This document shows, piece by piece, positions 1 to 9,529 of a stretch of 64,000 nucleotides of DNA. The stretch comes from Anaerolineae bacterium (GTDB lineage Bacteria; Chloroflexota; Anaerolineae; Aggregatilineales; Phototrophicaceae). The notes beneath the pieces were generated by a model. The model was not told where the DNA came from, did not search any database, and worked only from the letters and a program-made list of their open reading frames with translations. Within the stretch, counting starts at the first letter, position 1, and every line of letters starts with the position of its first letter. The stretch is taken from the NCBI GenBank assembly GCA_022823945.1, contig JAJEBK010000032.1, positions 1-64,000 of the forward strand. The letters are read 5' to 3'. A program made the translations under genes and the position numbers.

Positions 1-1290
1 GCGGTCTTGGAAACAGCGCATATCACAGCGACAGATCACGCTCCGCTCGGGCCTATCAGCGATGAAACTGCCACCGCGACAATCACGCCGACAGCCGGAA
101 GTCCAGCTACCGCGACTGCCATTGCGCTTGCACAAACAGAAGTTTCGGTCTTGGAAACAGCGCAAATCGTCGCGACAGATCACGCTCCGCTCGGGCCTAT
201 CAGCGATGAAACTGCCACCGCGACAATCACGCCGACAGCCGGAAGTCCAGCTACCGCGACTGCCATTGCGCTTGCACAAACAGAAGTTTCGGTTTTGGAA
301 ACAGCGCAAATCACCGCAGCAGATGATGCGCCGCCCGCGCCAGTTAGCCCCGAAATTGCCACCGCGACAATCACGCCGACAGCCGTGAGACCCACCGCAG
401 CAACAGATGATGTTCAGCCAGCCACCCGTGTTGCTGTCATCGCGCCAGAGCCGAGTTCTCCAGGCGCGCTGCCGACAGAACCGCCAGGAATCATCACTTC
501 GCCGCGAGTCGACCACACAGCAGCGCCAACCACGGTTGTTGAGCCGACTGAAATAGCATCCCCAAGCGCCGATTCGACGCAAGCTATCGCAGAAATGTCA
601 ACCGCAATCACCAGGCCGACGCAGCCACATGTGGTCATCACAGCTACGGCGACAGATTTGCCCTTGCCAACGGCATTACCGCGCCTCGCTGCTGTACTGC
701 TGCCAACGCCGACACTTCTGGGGTCGACTGAGCAAGGAATGTTGGGCGGCTGCCGGGTTCGCGATGATTGGCTGCCTTATCAAGTGAAATCCGGCGACAC
801 ACTCTATGCGCTCGCGCTGCAAAGTGGAGCCAGCTTGATTGAACTGCGAGATGGCAATTGCTTCAATTATGTGCGCGGCCTGTTGCCAGGCGAAAGCATC
901 CTTTTGCCCAGGATGCCCGGCTTGCTGGTGTCGCTCGCGTCATTGCCCGCCGCTGATCAAAGTTTCGCTGTGCTTGGCTGCAATGCTCCCTCGGTGGCTA
1001 TTGTCAATATGGACCCCATGACGGAACTGGCTGATATCGTCGCTGTCGATGGCAGCGCTGATGTACCGCTCGGTGGCAGTTATCGCTTGTCAATCAGACC
1101 GAGTGGGCACCTAGACTTTGCGCTCTACTTCGAGTCGGCAGAGGCAAAACAGGCCGAGGTATTGGGCTTGCTCAACACAGAAATCTTTGGGGGCGGATTA
1201 CATTATTTGCGGTTGGAGGTGCTTGATGCGGAAGGCGCACAGATTGATGCCGGCATTTGCGAAATCCCGTTGGTATTCCAATCGCCATAA
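1..1290 (+). CDS. Secreted LysM-domain protein with Thr/Ala/Pro-rich repeats (5' end cut by window edge)
   Basis: The frame is open from the first base, so the true start lies outside the window. Residues 1 to about 250 are a Thr/Ala/Pro-rich low-complexity linker. It starts with 48-residue repeats (DNA period 144 bp), two nearly identical and a third that diverges. A LysM domain follows at about 260-305 (YQVKSGDTLYALALQSG, then GESILLPR), which normally binds peptidoglycan N-acetylglucosamine. The last 120 residues look like a beta-rich domain that I do not recognise. An LCP-family ligase gene begins 63 bp downstream, which supports a cell-wall role. Such linkers are typical of extracellular Chloroflexota proteins. 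Confidence 0.75.
   Translation, partial: AVLETAHITATDHAPLGPISDETATATITPTAGSPATATAIALAQTEVSVLETAQIVATDHAPLGPISDETATATITPTAGSPATATAIALAQTEVSVLETAQITAADDAPPAPVSPEIATATITPTAVRPTAATDDVQPATRVAVIAPEPSSPGALPTEPPGIITSPRVDHTAAPTTVVEPTEIASPSADSTQAIAEMSTAITRPTQPHVVITATATDLPLPTALPRLAAVLLPTPTLLGSTEQGMLGGCRVRDDWLPYQVKSGDTLYALALQSGASLIELRDGNCFNYVRGLLPGESILLPRMPGLLVSLASLPAADQSFAVLGCNAPSVAIVNMDPMTELADIVAVDGSADVPLGGSYRLSIRPSGHLDFALYFESAEAKQAEVLGLLNTEIFGGGLHYLRLEVLDAEGAQIDAGICEIPLVFQSP
2..435 (+). repeat. 144-bp direct repeats inside the LysM protein gene
   Basis: The motif cggt(c/t)ttggaaacagcgca recurs at about positions 2, 146 and 290, an exact 144-bp spacing. Copies 1 and 2 are almost identical. Copy 3 diverges after about 30 bp but keeps the accgcgacaatcacgccgac core. 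The period is a whole number of codons (48), so copy-number change would lengthen or shorten the linker without a frameshift. The array may extend beyond the left edge. Confidence 0.9.
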
Positions 1291-1356
1291 TCCCCAGTCC
1301 GCTGCGCTGATTCAAGCCAACTGCGCCCGTTTTGGCAGGCGTACCACGGAGCGGTG

Positions 1357-2919
1357 ATGCGCGCATTGTCAACTTTGCTCGGCCACTTCGTTCGATTGTT
1401 GCTGTGGGCATTTCTGGCAGCGCTGTTGCTGGCGCTGTGCTGGAGCTTTCTGCAACTGGTCGAGCTTGTTGCGACCTCTGTGGATGAGAGCGCCGACTCG
1501 CGACAAGCTGCCTATCGAGCCACCGCCACCGCCATGGACAGATCCGCCGATGAAACCGGCAGTTTGTACCCTCGCTGGCGATTCGTCCTGTTGCAAGACG
1601 CGCCGCAGCCGCCAGCCACGCGCCAATCACCATCGCCGGCAACAACAATAGAAGCGCCGAACAGCATCCCTCTTCCCCCGCTGTTGCTGCCGCCGAACCC
1701 AGCAAGCCCGGTGTTGGCTGGCACACAAGTCCCGCCACCTGCGCAGAAAATTATCCGCGCGCACAGCCTGGTCAATATCGCCTTGTTGGGTGGCGACAGC
1801 GAACTCACCGCAGATCAATTTGTGCGCACGGACACGATGATTATCGTATCGCTCAACCTGGATACTGGCGATGCCGCGATGCTCAGCCTGCCGCGCGACC
1901 TCTTCGTCTATATGCCACATGGCAACATGGGGCGGCTGAATACGGCTTTTGGCATTGGCGAACTCCGCAATTGGCAACCAGGCGGTGGTTTTGGTTTGCT
2001 GCGTCAAACGCTTTTTTACAATTTTGGCATCAATGTTCACTATTTCGCGTTAATCAATTTCAGCGCATTTGAAGCGATCATCGACCGCTTGGGCGGTGTG
2101 GACATCGCTGTGGACTGTGCTTACCGCGATTATTACCCGATCGACAGAGACAGCCCCAGATCGTCAAATCCTGATGACTATGCCTTGCGCACATTAGCGG
2201 TTGGCTATCACACTTTTGATGGATTCGATGCGCTCTGGTATGCCCGCACGCGGCGCAATACCAGCGACTTGGATCGCGGACGCCGCCAGCAGATCTTGCT
2301 GAGGTCAATGTGGCGGGAAGCGCGGCAGCAGGGGCTGCTCACAGCCATTCCGACCTTGTGGGCAGAGCTGAACAGCTTGATTGAGACCGATATTCCTTTT
2401 GATTTGGTGCTGCGTTTGCTTCCGCATTTGATCAATTTAAAAATCGAAAACATCGAGCATTTCACCTTCTACAGCGACTTTCACATGCGCGACTGGACAG
2501 CGGCCGATGGAGCGCAAGTGCTTCTGCCCGTGCCCGACAGGGTGCACCAGCTCATGCAAAACTTTTATACGCCACCATCGCCCAACCAGGCATCGCTGGC
2601 CAGCCCATCCGTCGGCGTCTACAACGCATCTGGCATGGACGATTGGGACATTGTCGCCAGCGAACGGCTGCGCTGGGACGGGTTAAACGCAATCGCGCTT
2701 GGGCGATTTGACGAAGGGCAGCCCAGACAAAGCAGCCAGCTCGTCGACCAGGTCGCTGCGCAAAAAGGCAGCCTCGTGCCGCTCATGCTGAGCGCGCTAA
2801 ATCTGTCCGCCGATCAAGTCGTGATTGCTCCCAAACCCGATCGCGCATTCGACTATCTGGTCATCATCGGTCGCGATTATGAGTCTTGTACATTTGATGT
2901 GCTGCCCGTTGATGAGTAG
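1357..2919 (+). CDS. LytR-CpsA-Psr (LCP) family protein
   Basis: LCP enzymes move polyprenyl-linked glycans or teichoic-type polymers onto peptidoglycan at the outer face of the membrane. An N-terminal membrane segment (about residues 5-35) is followed by a Pro/Ala linker. The LCP core starts near residue 140 with NIALLGGDS, then RTDTMIIVSLNL, SLPRDLFVYMP and RLNTAFGIGE; conserved Arg/Asp residues bind the polyprenyl pyrophosphate. The C-terminal 120 residues resemble a LytR_C domain (VGVYNASGMDDW). GTG 1354 and ATG 1357 are adjacent; ATG is chosen. The gene probably shares a transcript with the LysM gene upstream. Confidence 0.88.
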   Translation: MRALSTLLGHFVRLLLWAFLAALLLALCWSFLQLVELVATSVDESADSRQAAYRATATAMDRSADETGSLYPRWRFVLLQDAPQPPATRQSPSPATTIEAPNSIPLPPLLLPPNPASPVLAGTQVPPPAQKIIRAHSLVNIALLGGDSELTADQFVRTDTMIIVSLNLDTGDAAMLSLPRDLFVYMPHGNMGRLNTAFGIGELRNWQPGGGFGLLRQTLFYNFGINVHYFALINFSAFEAIIDRLGGVDIAVDCAYRDYYPIDRDSPRSSNPDDYALRTLAVGYHTFDGFDALWYARTRRNTSDLDRGRRQQILLRSMWREARQQGLLTAIPTLWAELNSLIETDIPFDLVLRLLPHLINLKIENIEHFTFYSDFHMRDWTAADGAQVLLPVPDRVHQLMQNFYTPPSPNQASLASPSVGVYNASGMDDWDIVASERLRWDGLNAIALGRFDEGQPRQSSQLVDQVAAQKGSLVPLMLSALNLSADQVVIAPKPDRAFDYLVIIGRDYESCTFDVLPVDE

Positions 2920-2939
2920 TGTGGTTTCTTGCTTGCTAC

Positions 2940-2968
2940 TTGTCAAACAGGCGAGAGTGTGCTACATT
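2940..2968 (+). promoter_or_regulatory. Promoter for tRNA-Pro
   Basis: TTGTCA (2940-2945), a 17-bp spacer and TACATT (2963-2968) lie 11 bp before the mature tRNA 5' end. That is the expected geometry for a sigma-70-type promoter. Confidence 0.7.
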
Positions 2969-2979
2969 GGCCCCAGTGT

Positions 2980-3054
2980 CGGGGTATGGCGCAGTCCGGC
3001 TAGCGCGCTTGCATGGGGTGTAAGAGGTCCCCGGTTCGAATCCGGGTACCCCGA
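2980..3054 (+). tRNA. tRNA-Pro (anticodon GGG)
   Basis: The acceptor stem CGGGGTA pairs with TACCCCG and the discriminator base is A. The anticodon stem CTTGC/GTAAG encloses the loop ATGGGGT, giving anticodon GGG (reads CCC). The T-arm CCCGGTTCGAATCCGGG is canonical. CCA is not encoded. Confidence 0.95.
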
Positions 3055-3066
3055 CTGACCTTTCAA

Positions 3067-3091
3067 AAGTCCGCCATCTGGTGGGCTTTTT
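3067..3091 (+). terminator. Rho-independent terminator after tRNA-Pro
   Basis: The arms AAGTCCGCCA and TGGTGGGCTT pair over about 10 bp with two G-T wobbles, and a run of five T follows. It ends only 20 nt before the selD ATG. selD must therefore be transcribed through it or from a promoter I cannot see. Confidence 0.65.
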
Positions 3092-3111
3092 GATAGAGAA
3101 AGAGGCTTCCC

Positions 3112-4164
3112 ATGCCGCAGCCGAACATACGACTGACTTCTTTGGCGAGTTGCGCTGGTTGAGCATCCAAGCTCAGCCCGAGCGAATTGGCGCAGGTTCT
3201 GCGTCCACTCAGCCAGATTTTCCAACAGACTGACCATCCGCAGATCCTGGTCGGCTTGAGCGAGCCCGATGATGCCGCTGTCTACCAGCTTGATGCAGAG
3301 CGCGCCATCATCTCGACCACGGATTTCTTCCCGCCTGTGGTAGACGATCCCTACGATTTCGGCGCGATCGCCGCAGCCAACGCGCTGAGCGATGTGTATG
3401 CCATGGGCGGGCAACCCTTGCTGGCGATCAACCTGGTGGCTTTCCCCGATGACCTCGACAAGAGCCTATTGACCGAGATACTGCGGGGCGGGGCGGACAA
3501 AGTCAAGGAGGCGGGCGCGGTCATCGCCGGCGGGCACTCCATCACCGATGCCGAGCCGAAGTACGGCTTGTCGGTTACCGGCGAGGTGTCGCCACAGCGC
3601 ATCATCCGCAAGTCGGGGGCGAAAGTCGGCGATCGGTTGATATTGAGCAAGGCTTTGGGCACGGGCGTCATCACCACGGCGCACAAACGCGGAATCGTCG
3701 ATGACGAACATCTGGCGCAGGCTGTACAGTCGATGGCGCGGCTAAATCGCAATGCCGCGGGCCTCGCGCAGCAGCACAATGTCCACGCCATGACCGACAT
3801 AACCGGCTTTGGACTGGCGGGGCACGCGCTGGAAATGGCGCATCTGGGCGGAGTTCAATTTGTGATTGACATCGACAAGCTGCGCAGCTTGCCCGGCACT
3901 CTGCACTACGCGCGGCAGGGCGTCTTCCCCGGCGGTATGCAGCGCAATGCCGGCTATTATCGGCAGTGGGTCAGGCTGGATACCTCGTTGGCGGGCTATC
4001 AGGAAGCGCTGCTCTATGATCCACAGACTTCGGGCGGCTTGCTGATGGCAGTATCGCCACAATCTGTCGATGCGCTGCTGGCGGATTTGCTGGAAAGCGG
4101 CGAGGCTGCCTTCGCGCTGGGCGAAGTGGCGGCTGGCGCGGGGGAGCTGCTTATCCGGGGATAA
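3112..4164 (+). CDS. selD: Selenide, water dikinase SelD, selenocysteine-containing (TGA at 3160-3162 recoded)
   Basis: SelD makes selenophosphate from selenide and ATP for selenocysteine or selenouridine synthesis. Without readthrough the frame seems to start at TTG 3187 and lacks the active site. In the same frame ATG 3112 gives MPQPNIRLTSLASCAG, then TGA, then ASKLSPSELAQVL. With TGA read as Sec, residue 17 is Sec and residue 20 is Lys, the exact positions of catalytic Cys17 and Lys20 in E. coli SelD. AAGAGG lies 6 nt before ATG 3112. Downstream motifs fit the family (STTDFFPPVVDDPYDFG, NALSDVYAMGG, GGHSI, TDITGFGLAGH). The full length of 350 residues is normal. The gene overlaps the convergent acyltransferase gene by 14 bp. 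selA, selB and selC are not in the window. Confidence 0.93.
3189..3205 (+). promoter_or_regulatory. Putative bacterial SECIS hairpin in selD
   Basis: CGCAG (3191-3195) pairs with CTGCG (3199-3203) and can extend through G3190-T3204 and G3189-C3205. The apical loop is GTT. The loop starts with G and lies 33 nt after the TGA, within the 16-37 nt window and G-rule described for SelB-binding bacterial SECIS elements. A second 8-bp hairpin (3157-3178) holds the TGA itself in its stem. Confidence 0.6.
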
Positions 4165-5371
4165 GGTCTAGGTTGCGGCCCACTGTCTCAAAAGCGACCA
4201 GGGCGCGATCCAGATGTTGCTGCTGATGCGTGGCTATACAACTCGTGCGCAGCAGCGCCTGGTTTGGCGGCGTGGCGGGCGGCACGACCGGATTGGTGTA
4301 GACGCCTTCTTCAATTAGCGCCAACCAAGTCAAGCCAGTGCGAAACTTTTCACCAATTTTGACCGGGATGATCGGCGTCTCGCTGTTGAAGGTATCGTAG
4401 CCCAATTTCTTCAAGCCATTGCGCATGTAATCGGCATTCTTCCAAACCTTTTGGACATGCTCCGGCTCGTTTTCAATGATATCCAGCGCGGCCAGCACCG
4501 CAGCCAGGTTGGGCGCGGGCAGAGCCGCCGAGAAGATCAACGAGCGCGCATGATGCTGCACATAATGAATCACATCGGCGCTGCCAGCGATGAAACCGCC
4601 GATAGAGGCAAAACTCTTGCTGAATGTGCCCATAATCAGGTCGACCTGGTCGGTCAAGCCGAAGTGTGCGGAAGTGCCGCGTCCGCCGCCAGCCATGCCA
4701 AGGCCATGCGCGTCATCCACCAGCAGGCGAGCGCCATGCTGTTGACAAATCGCCACGATCTCGTGCAGGTGAGCGAAATCTCCGCCCATGCTGTAGACAC
4801 CATCGACGATCACCAACTTGCCCGCTTCTGCAGGGACGCGGCATAGCACCCGTTCCAGGTCGTCGATGTCATTATGTTTGAAGCGCTTCATCTGTCCACG
4901 CGACATCGCCACGCCATCGACCAGGCTGGCATGCGCGTCTTTGTCCAGGATCACCACATCGTTCTTGCCGAGCAGCGCCGAGACTGTGCCCAGGTTCGTC
5001 TGATAGCCAGTAGAAAAGACCAGCGCCGCCTCTTTGCCAACAAACTCGGCCAATCGCCGGTCGGCTTCCAGGTGCAACTCCAATGTGCCGTTCAAGAAGC
5101 GCGAGCCCGTAACGCTGGTTCCATAACGCCGCGTGGCTTCAATAGCAGCATTTTGTACGCGCTCGTCTGTGGTCAAGCCGAGATAATTGTTGGAGCCAAG
5201 CATGACGACATCTTTGTCTTCAAAGGTCGCGGTTGTGCCTTCGGAGTTGCTAAGAGCGCGGAAGAAGGGATAGATGCCCATCTCCATCGCCTCTTTTGCC
5301 AAGGTGAATGCCGATAGCTTGTCGAATAGGTCTGCCAAGGTCATCTCCCTGGAGCGCTGACCACCATACAT
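4151..5371 (-). CDS. PLP-dependent alpha-oxoamine synthase family acyltransferase (serine palmitoyltransferase / glycine C-acetyltransferase-like)
   Basis: Enzymes of this family condense an amino acid with an acyl-CoA and lose CO2. Family motifs run in order: GSNNYLGL, GTSVTGSRFLNGT, DKDAHASLVDG, the PLP-contacting DDAHGLGMAG, and the Schiff-base lysine in GTFSKSFASIGGF. The GTFSKS(F)A context and ARSLIFSA look more like serine palmitoyltransferase than the GTLGKA of Kbl or BioF, but this is only motif-level inference. About 400 residues is usual for the family. The start at 5371 is uncertain; the internal ATG at 5344 begins the conserved part. No other sphingolipid or biotin genes lie nearby. 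Confidence 0.8.
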   Translation of the reverse strand: MYGGQRSREMTLADLFDKLSAFTLAKEAMEMGIYPFFRALSNSEGTTATFEDKDVVMLGSNNYLGLTTDERVQNAAIEATRRYGTSVTGSRFLNGTLELHLEADRRLAEFVGKEAALVFSTGYQTNLGTVSALLGKNDVVILDKDAHASLVDGVAMSRGQMKRFKHNDIDDLERVLCRVPAEAGKLVIVDGVYSMGGDFAHLHEIVAICQQHGARLLVDDAHGLGMAGGGRGTSAHFGLTDQVDLIMGTFSKSFASIGGFIAGSADVIHYVQHHARSLIFSAALPAPNLAAVLAALDIIENEPEHVQKVWKNADYMRNGLKKLGYDTFNSETPIIPVKIGEKFRTGLTWLALIEEGVYTNPVVPPATPPNQALLRTSCIATHQQQHLDRALVAFETVGRNLDLIPG

Positions 5372-5447
5372 CTCGCAGCAGTCTATCAGCAGGCGCGCGC
5401 TAGCACAATGCAGATTTGCTCATCCTGGCGAATCACACAAAGCGCAC

Positions 5448-5477
5448 TTGCACAGTCAAGGCGCAATGCAGTACAAT
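5448..5477 (+). promoter_or_regulatory. Promoter of the small membrane protein gene
   Basis: TTGCAC (5448-5453), an 18-bp spacer and TACAAT (5472-5477). The predicted start is near 5484, about 30 nt before ATG 5514. Confidence 0.5.
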
Positions 5478-5513
5478 TTGGTGGTTGCACAGAGCGAAGA
5501 TGCGGAGCACATC

Positions 5514-5774
5514 ATGTCGAGTTTGACGATACGCAGGCTGATCGTTTGGGTGGTTTCTATGGTGCTGGGCTTGGTTGTCGGCTATGGCATCATCACGGTT
5601 GGCTTCGACCTGCTGCCGCTGCTGGTGATTTTTGGCGGCGCGATCCAGGTTCCCCAAGGCGTATCGCTGGAAGAATATGGCATGATCTATTTCCTCTTCA
5701 CCGCCGTGCCCATCGGCTTCGTGTTCGTTATCTGGCTGGATGCCTTTATGGACACGCGCATCTTACCCGACTGA
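5514..5774 (+). CDS. Small two-helix membrane protein of unknown function
   Basis: The protein has 86 residues and I do not recognise the family. Two hydrophobic stretches, about residues 10-45 and 59-78, should span the membrane, with a short acidic loop (VSLEEYG) between them. ATG 5514 is chosen because CGGAG lies 6 nt upstream; the frame continues back to 5448 but crosses the predicted promoter. The gene has its own promoter and a strong terminator, so it is probably monocistronic. Confidence 0.65.
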   Translation: MSSLTIRRLIVWVVSMVLGLVVGYGIITVGFDLLPLLVIFGGAIQVPQGVSLEEYGMIYFLFTAVPIGFVFVIWLDAFMDTRILPD

Positions 5775-5796
5775 GCCACAGCCAGAAAGCCGAACG

Positions 5797-5824
5797 GAAT
5801 CCGCTGATTGGCGGGTTCTTTTTG
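5797..5824 (+). terminator. Rho-independent terminator after the small membrane protein gene
   Basis: GAATCCGC (5797-5804) pairs over 8 bp with GCGGGTTC (5811-5818), with loop TGATTG, followed by six T. One T-G wobble is present. Confidence 0.8.
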
Positions 5825-5908
5825 CCCCCTGCGCAGTTCGCTAGCTAATGATAGGCATATCCCAAGCGCTGATAGATTTTGCAAGCTGCCGGCCGCTAGC
5901 CTGATTTC

Positions 5909-7197
5909 ATGCGCGACACACACTCATCCGCTCTGTCCGGCTTGTATCGACGGCCACTCGCCCAACGTCAAGCGATCGTCGCCGACCGGACCAATATGCA
6001 GCGCGCCGAGGTGCGTACGCTGGCCGCGGGCGGGCTCTCGATGGAGCAAGCCGAGCAACTGATAGAAAATGTCATCGGACGATTCAGCTTGCCATTTGCT
6101 GTCGCGACCAATTTCACCATCAACAGCCGCGATTATCTCGTGCCCATGGTCATCGAAGAGCCGTCGGTCGTGGCGGCTTGCAGTTTTGCCGCCAAATTGT
6201 TTCGCGAGACTGGCGGCTTCCAGACTGGCAGCGACGAGCCGGTGATGATCGGTCAGATCCAACTGCTCGACCTGGACGATCTGCGCGTGGCAGAGGCACA
6301 GTTGCGCGCGCGCCAAGCTGACATTCTGGCGGAAGCCAATGCGCAAGCGGGGAGCATTCAGGCGCGGGGAGGCGGCGCAATCGGGCTGGACTTTCGGCAT
6401 ATTCCTGGCACGCCCGTTGGAGATATGTTGGTCGTGCACCTGCTCTTTGATGTCCGCGATGCCATGGGCGCCAACGCCATCAATAGCGCGCTGGAACACA
6501 TTGCCCCACTTATGGAGCGCATCACTGGCGGACGCGTCAACTTGCGCATATTGAGCAACCTCAGCGACCGGCGCATGGCTACTGCTCGCGGCGTGGTCAG
6601 AGCCAAGTCGCTGGAGACCGAATCTGCGCCTGGTGCGGAAGTCGTGAGCGCCATCATAGAAGCTGGCGTTTTCGCTGAATGCGACCCGTATCGCGCTGCC
6701 ACGCACAACAAAGGCATTATGAACGGGATTGACGCGGTCGTGTTGGCCACCGGCAACGACTGGCGCGCTGTCGAAGCGGGCGCGCATGCCTATGCCGCGC
6801 GGGATGGACACTACACGAGCCTGACACATTGGTGGCGGGACGATGCTGGCGACCTGCATGGCGAGATCGCGCTGCCGCTGGCGCTGGGCATTGTCGGCGG
6901 TGCCACACGAGCGCATCCAGCCGCAAAAATCGGCCTGCAAATGCTGGGTATCGAGTCAGCGCGGGAACTGGCGGAAGTGGCAGCGGCGGTCGGGCTGGCG
7001 CAGAACTTCGCGGCGCTGCGGGCATTGGCAACCGATGGCATTCAGCGCGGACACATGCGCATGCACGCCCGGCAACTGGCGCTGGCGGCGGGCGCAGTTG
7101 GCGGACAAGTGCTGCTGGTGGCGCAGCAGTTGATCGACGAAGGCAACATCCGCCTGGAACGCGCCAAGGCACTCATTGCGGGAGGGTTTCGCGACAC

Positions 7198-7201
<4 letters not shown>
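5909..7201 (+). CDS. mvaA: Hydroxymethylglutaryl-CoA reductase, class II type
   Basis: This enzyme interconverts HMG-CoA and mevalonate. At 430 residues it has class II architecture (like Pseudomonas mevalonii MvaA). The catalytic residues are in place: Glu in [10 protein letters not shown], Lys268 in THNKGIMNG, Asp in [12 protein letters not shown], and the C-terminal His in GHMRMHAR. The substrate or cofactor loop DAMGANAIN is present. Although the class was first described as degradative, its position directly before HMG-CoA synthase (ATGA overlap) indicates a biosynthetic role here. No clear Shine-Dalgarno precedes ATG 5909. Confidence 0.93.
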
Positions 7202-8262
<1,061 letters not shown>

Positions 8263-8266
8263 GCAG

Positions 8267-9430
8267 ATGACAGGTGTGTCAATCATCGGCGCAGGCATGC
8301 TGGCGGTCGGCGAACATTGGTCGCGCAGCATCGGCGAGCTGGCGGAAGAAGCCGGGCGGCTGGCGCTTGAAGAGGCCCGTCTTACTGGTGCGGACGCGGT
8401 CATCGTCGGCAATGCCTATTGCGCGACCCTCAACCAGCAGACTCAGCTGGGCAGTCTCATCGCGGGCCGACTTGGGTTGGTTGGAGTGGAAGCCTGGCGC
8501 TGCGAAGCCGGTGATGCCTCCGGTGGCGTGGCGCTGCGGGCCGGCTGCCTGGCAATTGCATCGGGCCTGCTGCGGACTGTTCTGGTCATCGGCGTGGAAA
8601 AATCAACTGACATTGTCGGCGCGGCGCGTTTGGCTGCGCGAAATACCAGCCTGGACGCCGACTTCGAGACAGTCAACGGCGCGACGCAGACAGCTCTTGC
8701 GGCGCTCTTGATGCGGCGTTATATGCACGAAAATAACCTGGAACTGGCGGACTTCGCCGGCTTCAGCATCAATGCCCATCGCAATGGTTCGCGCAATCCG
8801 CTGGCGATGTATCGCAACCTATTGCGCCCGGGCGTTTTCAGCAAAGCGCCCATGCTTGCCGACCCGATCAGCCTCTTCGACAGCGCGCCAGACGCCGATG
8901 GGGCGGCCGCCGTCGTGTTGACCGCTGCGGATGCGGCAAAAACCTTCAACGCGCCAGCCGTACATATCAGTGGCAGCGCAATCGCCAACGACAGCCTGAT
9001 GCTGCAAGACCGCGCCGATCCATTGCGGCTGATGGCAGCGAGCCAGTCTGCCGAACGCGCGCTGATACAGGCCGGGCTTGACCAACGACAGATCGACCTG
9101 CTGGAGCTGCACGACTCCTGCACCATTATGACCGCGCTGACTTTGGAAGCATTGGGCTACAGCGAGCGCGGGCAGGGCTGGGTGTGGGCGCAGCAGGACG
9201 GTGCCCGCATCGGATTGACAGGCGAGTTGCCGACAAACACCTTCGGCGGTTTGAAAAGTCGTGGCAATCCGAGCGGTGCCACGGGCGTTTATCAAGCGGT
9301 CGAGGCGGCGCTGCAGTTGCGTGAAGGAGCTGGCGACAATCAGGTGGCTGGCGCCCGGCACGCCATGATCCAAAATATCGGCGGGCTGGGCAGCACTGTC
9401 GCCACGCACATCCTCAGCGCCGCGGACTGA
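8267..9430 (+). CDS. Thiolase-like protein (archaeal/SCP2-type) with altered catalytic residues
   Basis: In archaeal operons this position encodes acetoacetyl-CoA thiolase, which forms a channelling complex with HMGCS and DUF35. The fold is clear across 387 residues (VIGVEK, NAHRNG, ELHDSCT, GGLKSRGNPSGATG). The usual EAACASGG nucleophile motif reads CEAGDASGG here, so the nucleophile position is Asp83; the nearby Cys79 is four residues too early. The GHP histidine is Asn334. His282 in ELHD is kept. The frame is intact with no sign of frameshift. It may be a structural partner or have other chemistry; thiolase activity is doubtful. Confidence 0.85.
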   Translation: MTGVSIIGAGMLAVGEHWSRSIGELAEEAGRLALEEARLTGADAVIVGNAYCATLNQQTQLGSLIAGRLGLVGVEAWRCEAGDASGGVALRAGCLAIASGLLRTVLVIGVEKSTDIVGAARLAARNTSLDADFETVNGATQTALAALLMRRYMHENNLELADFAGFSINAHRNGSRNPLAMYRNLLRPGVFSKAPMLADPISLFDSAPDADGAAAVVLTAADAAKTFNAPAVHISGSAIANDSLMLQDRADPLRLMAASQSAERALIQAGLDQRQIDLLELHDSCTIMTALTLEALGYSERGQGWVWAQQDGARIGLTGELPTNTFGGLKSRGNPSGATGVYQAVEAALQLREGAGDNQVAGARHAMIQNIGGLGSTVATHILSAAD

Positions 9431-9529
9431 TAGCCTCTGATAGTGACAAAACCTCTCATGACAGCTTTTGATAGGCTGCGCTGCTTAGACTGGAACTAAT
9501 CGAGTCGGTTGCCAGCGAGGAGCGAATTC

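Noticed and set aside
2-435. Repeat array considered as CRISPR
   Set aside because: The 144-bp units are coding, in frame and without spacer/repeat structure; no cas genes are near.
3157-3178. 8-bp hairpin around the selD TGA considered as the SECIS element
   Set aside because: Its loop begins only about 3 nt after the TGA, too close for the known bacterial SECIS geometry; the hairpin at 3189-3205 fits better.
8267-9430. Frameshift or sequencing error as the reason for the missing thiolase Cys
   Set aside because: Residues on both sides of the altered positions align without gaps in the same frame, so point substitution is the simpler reading.
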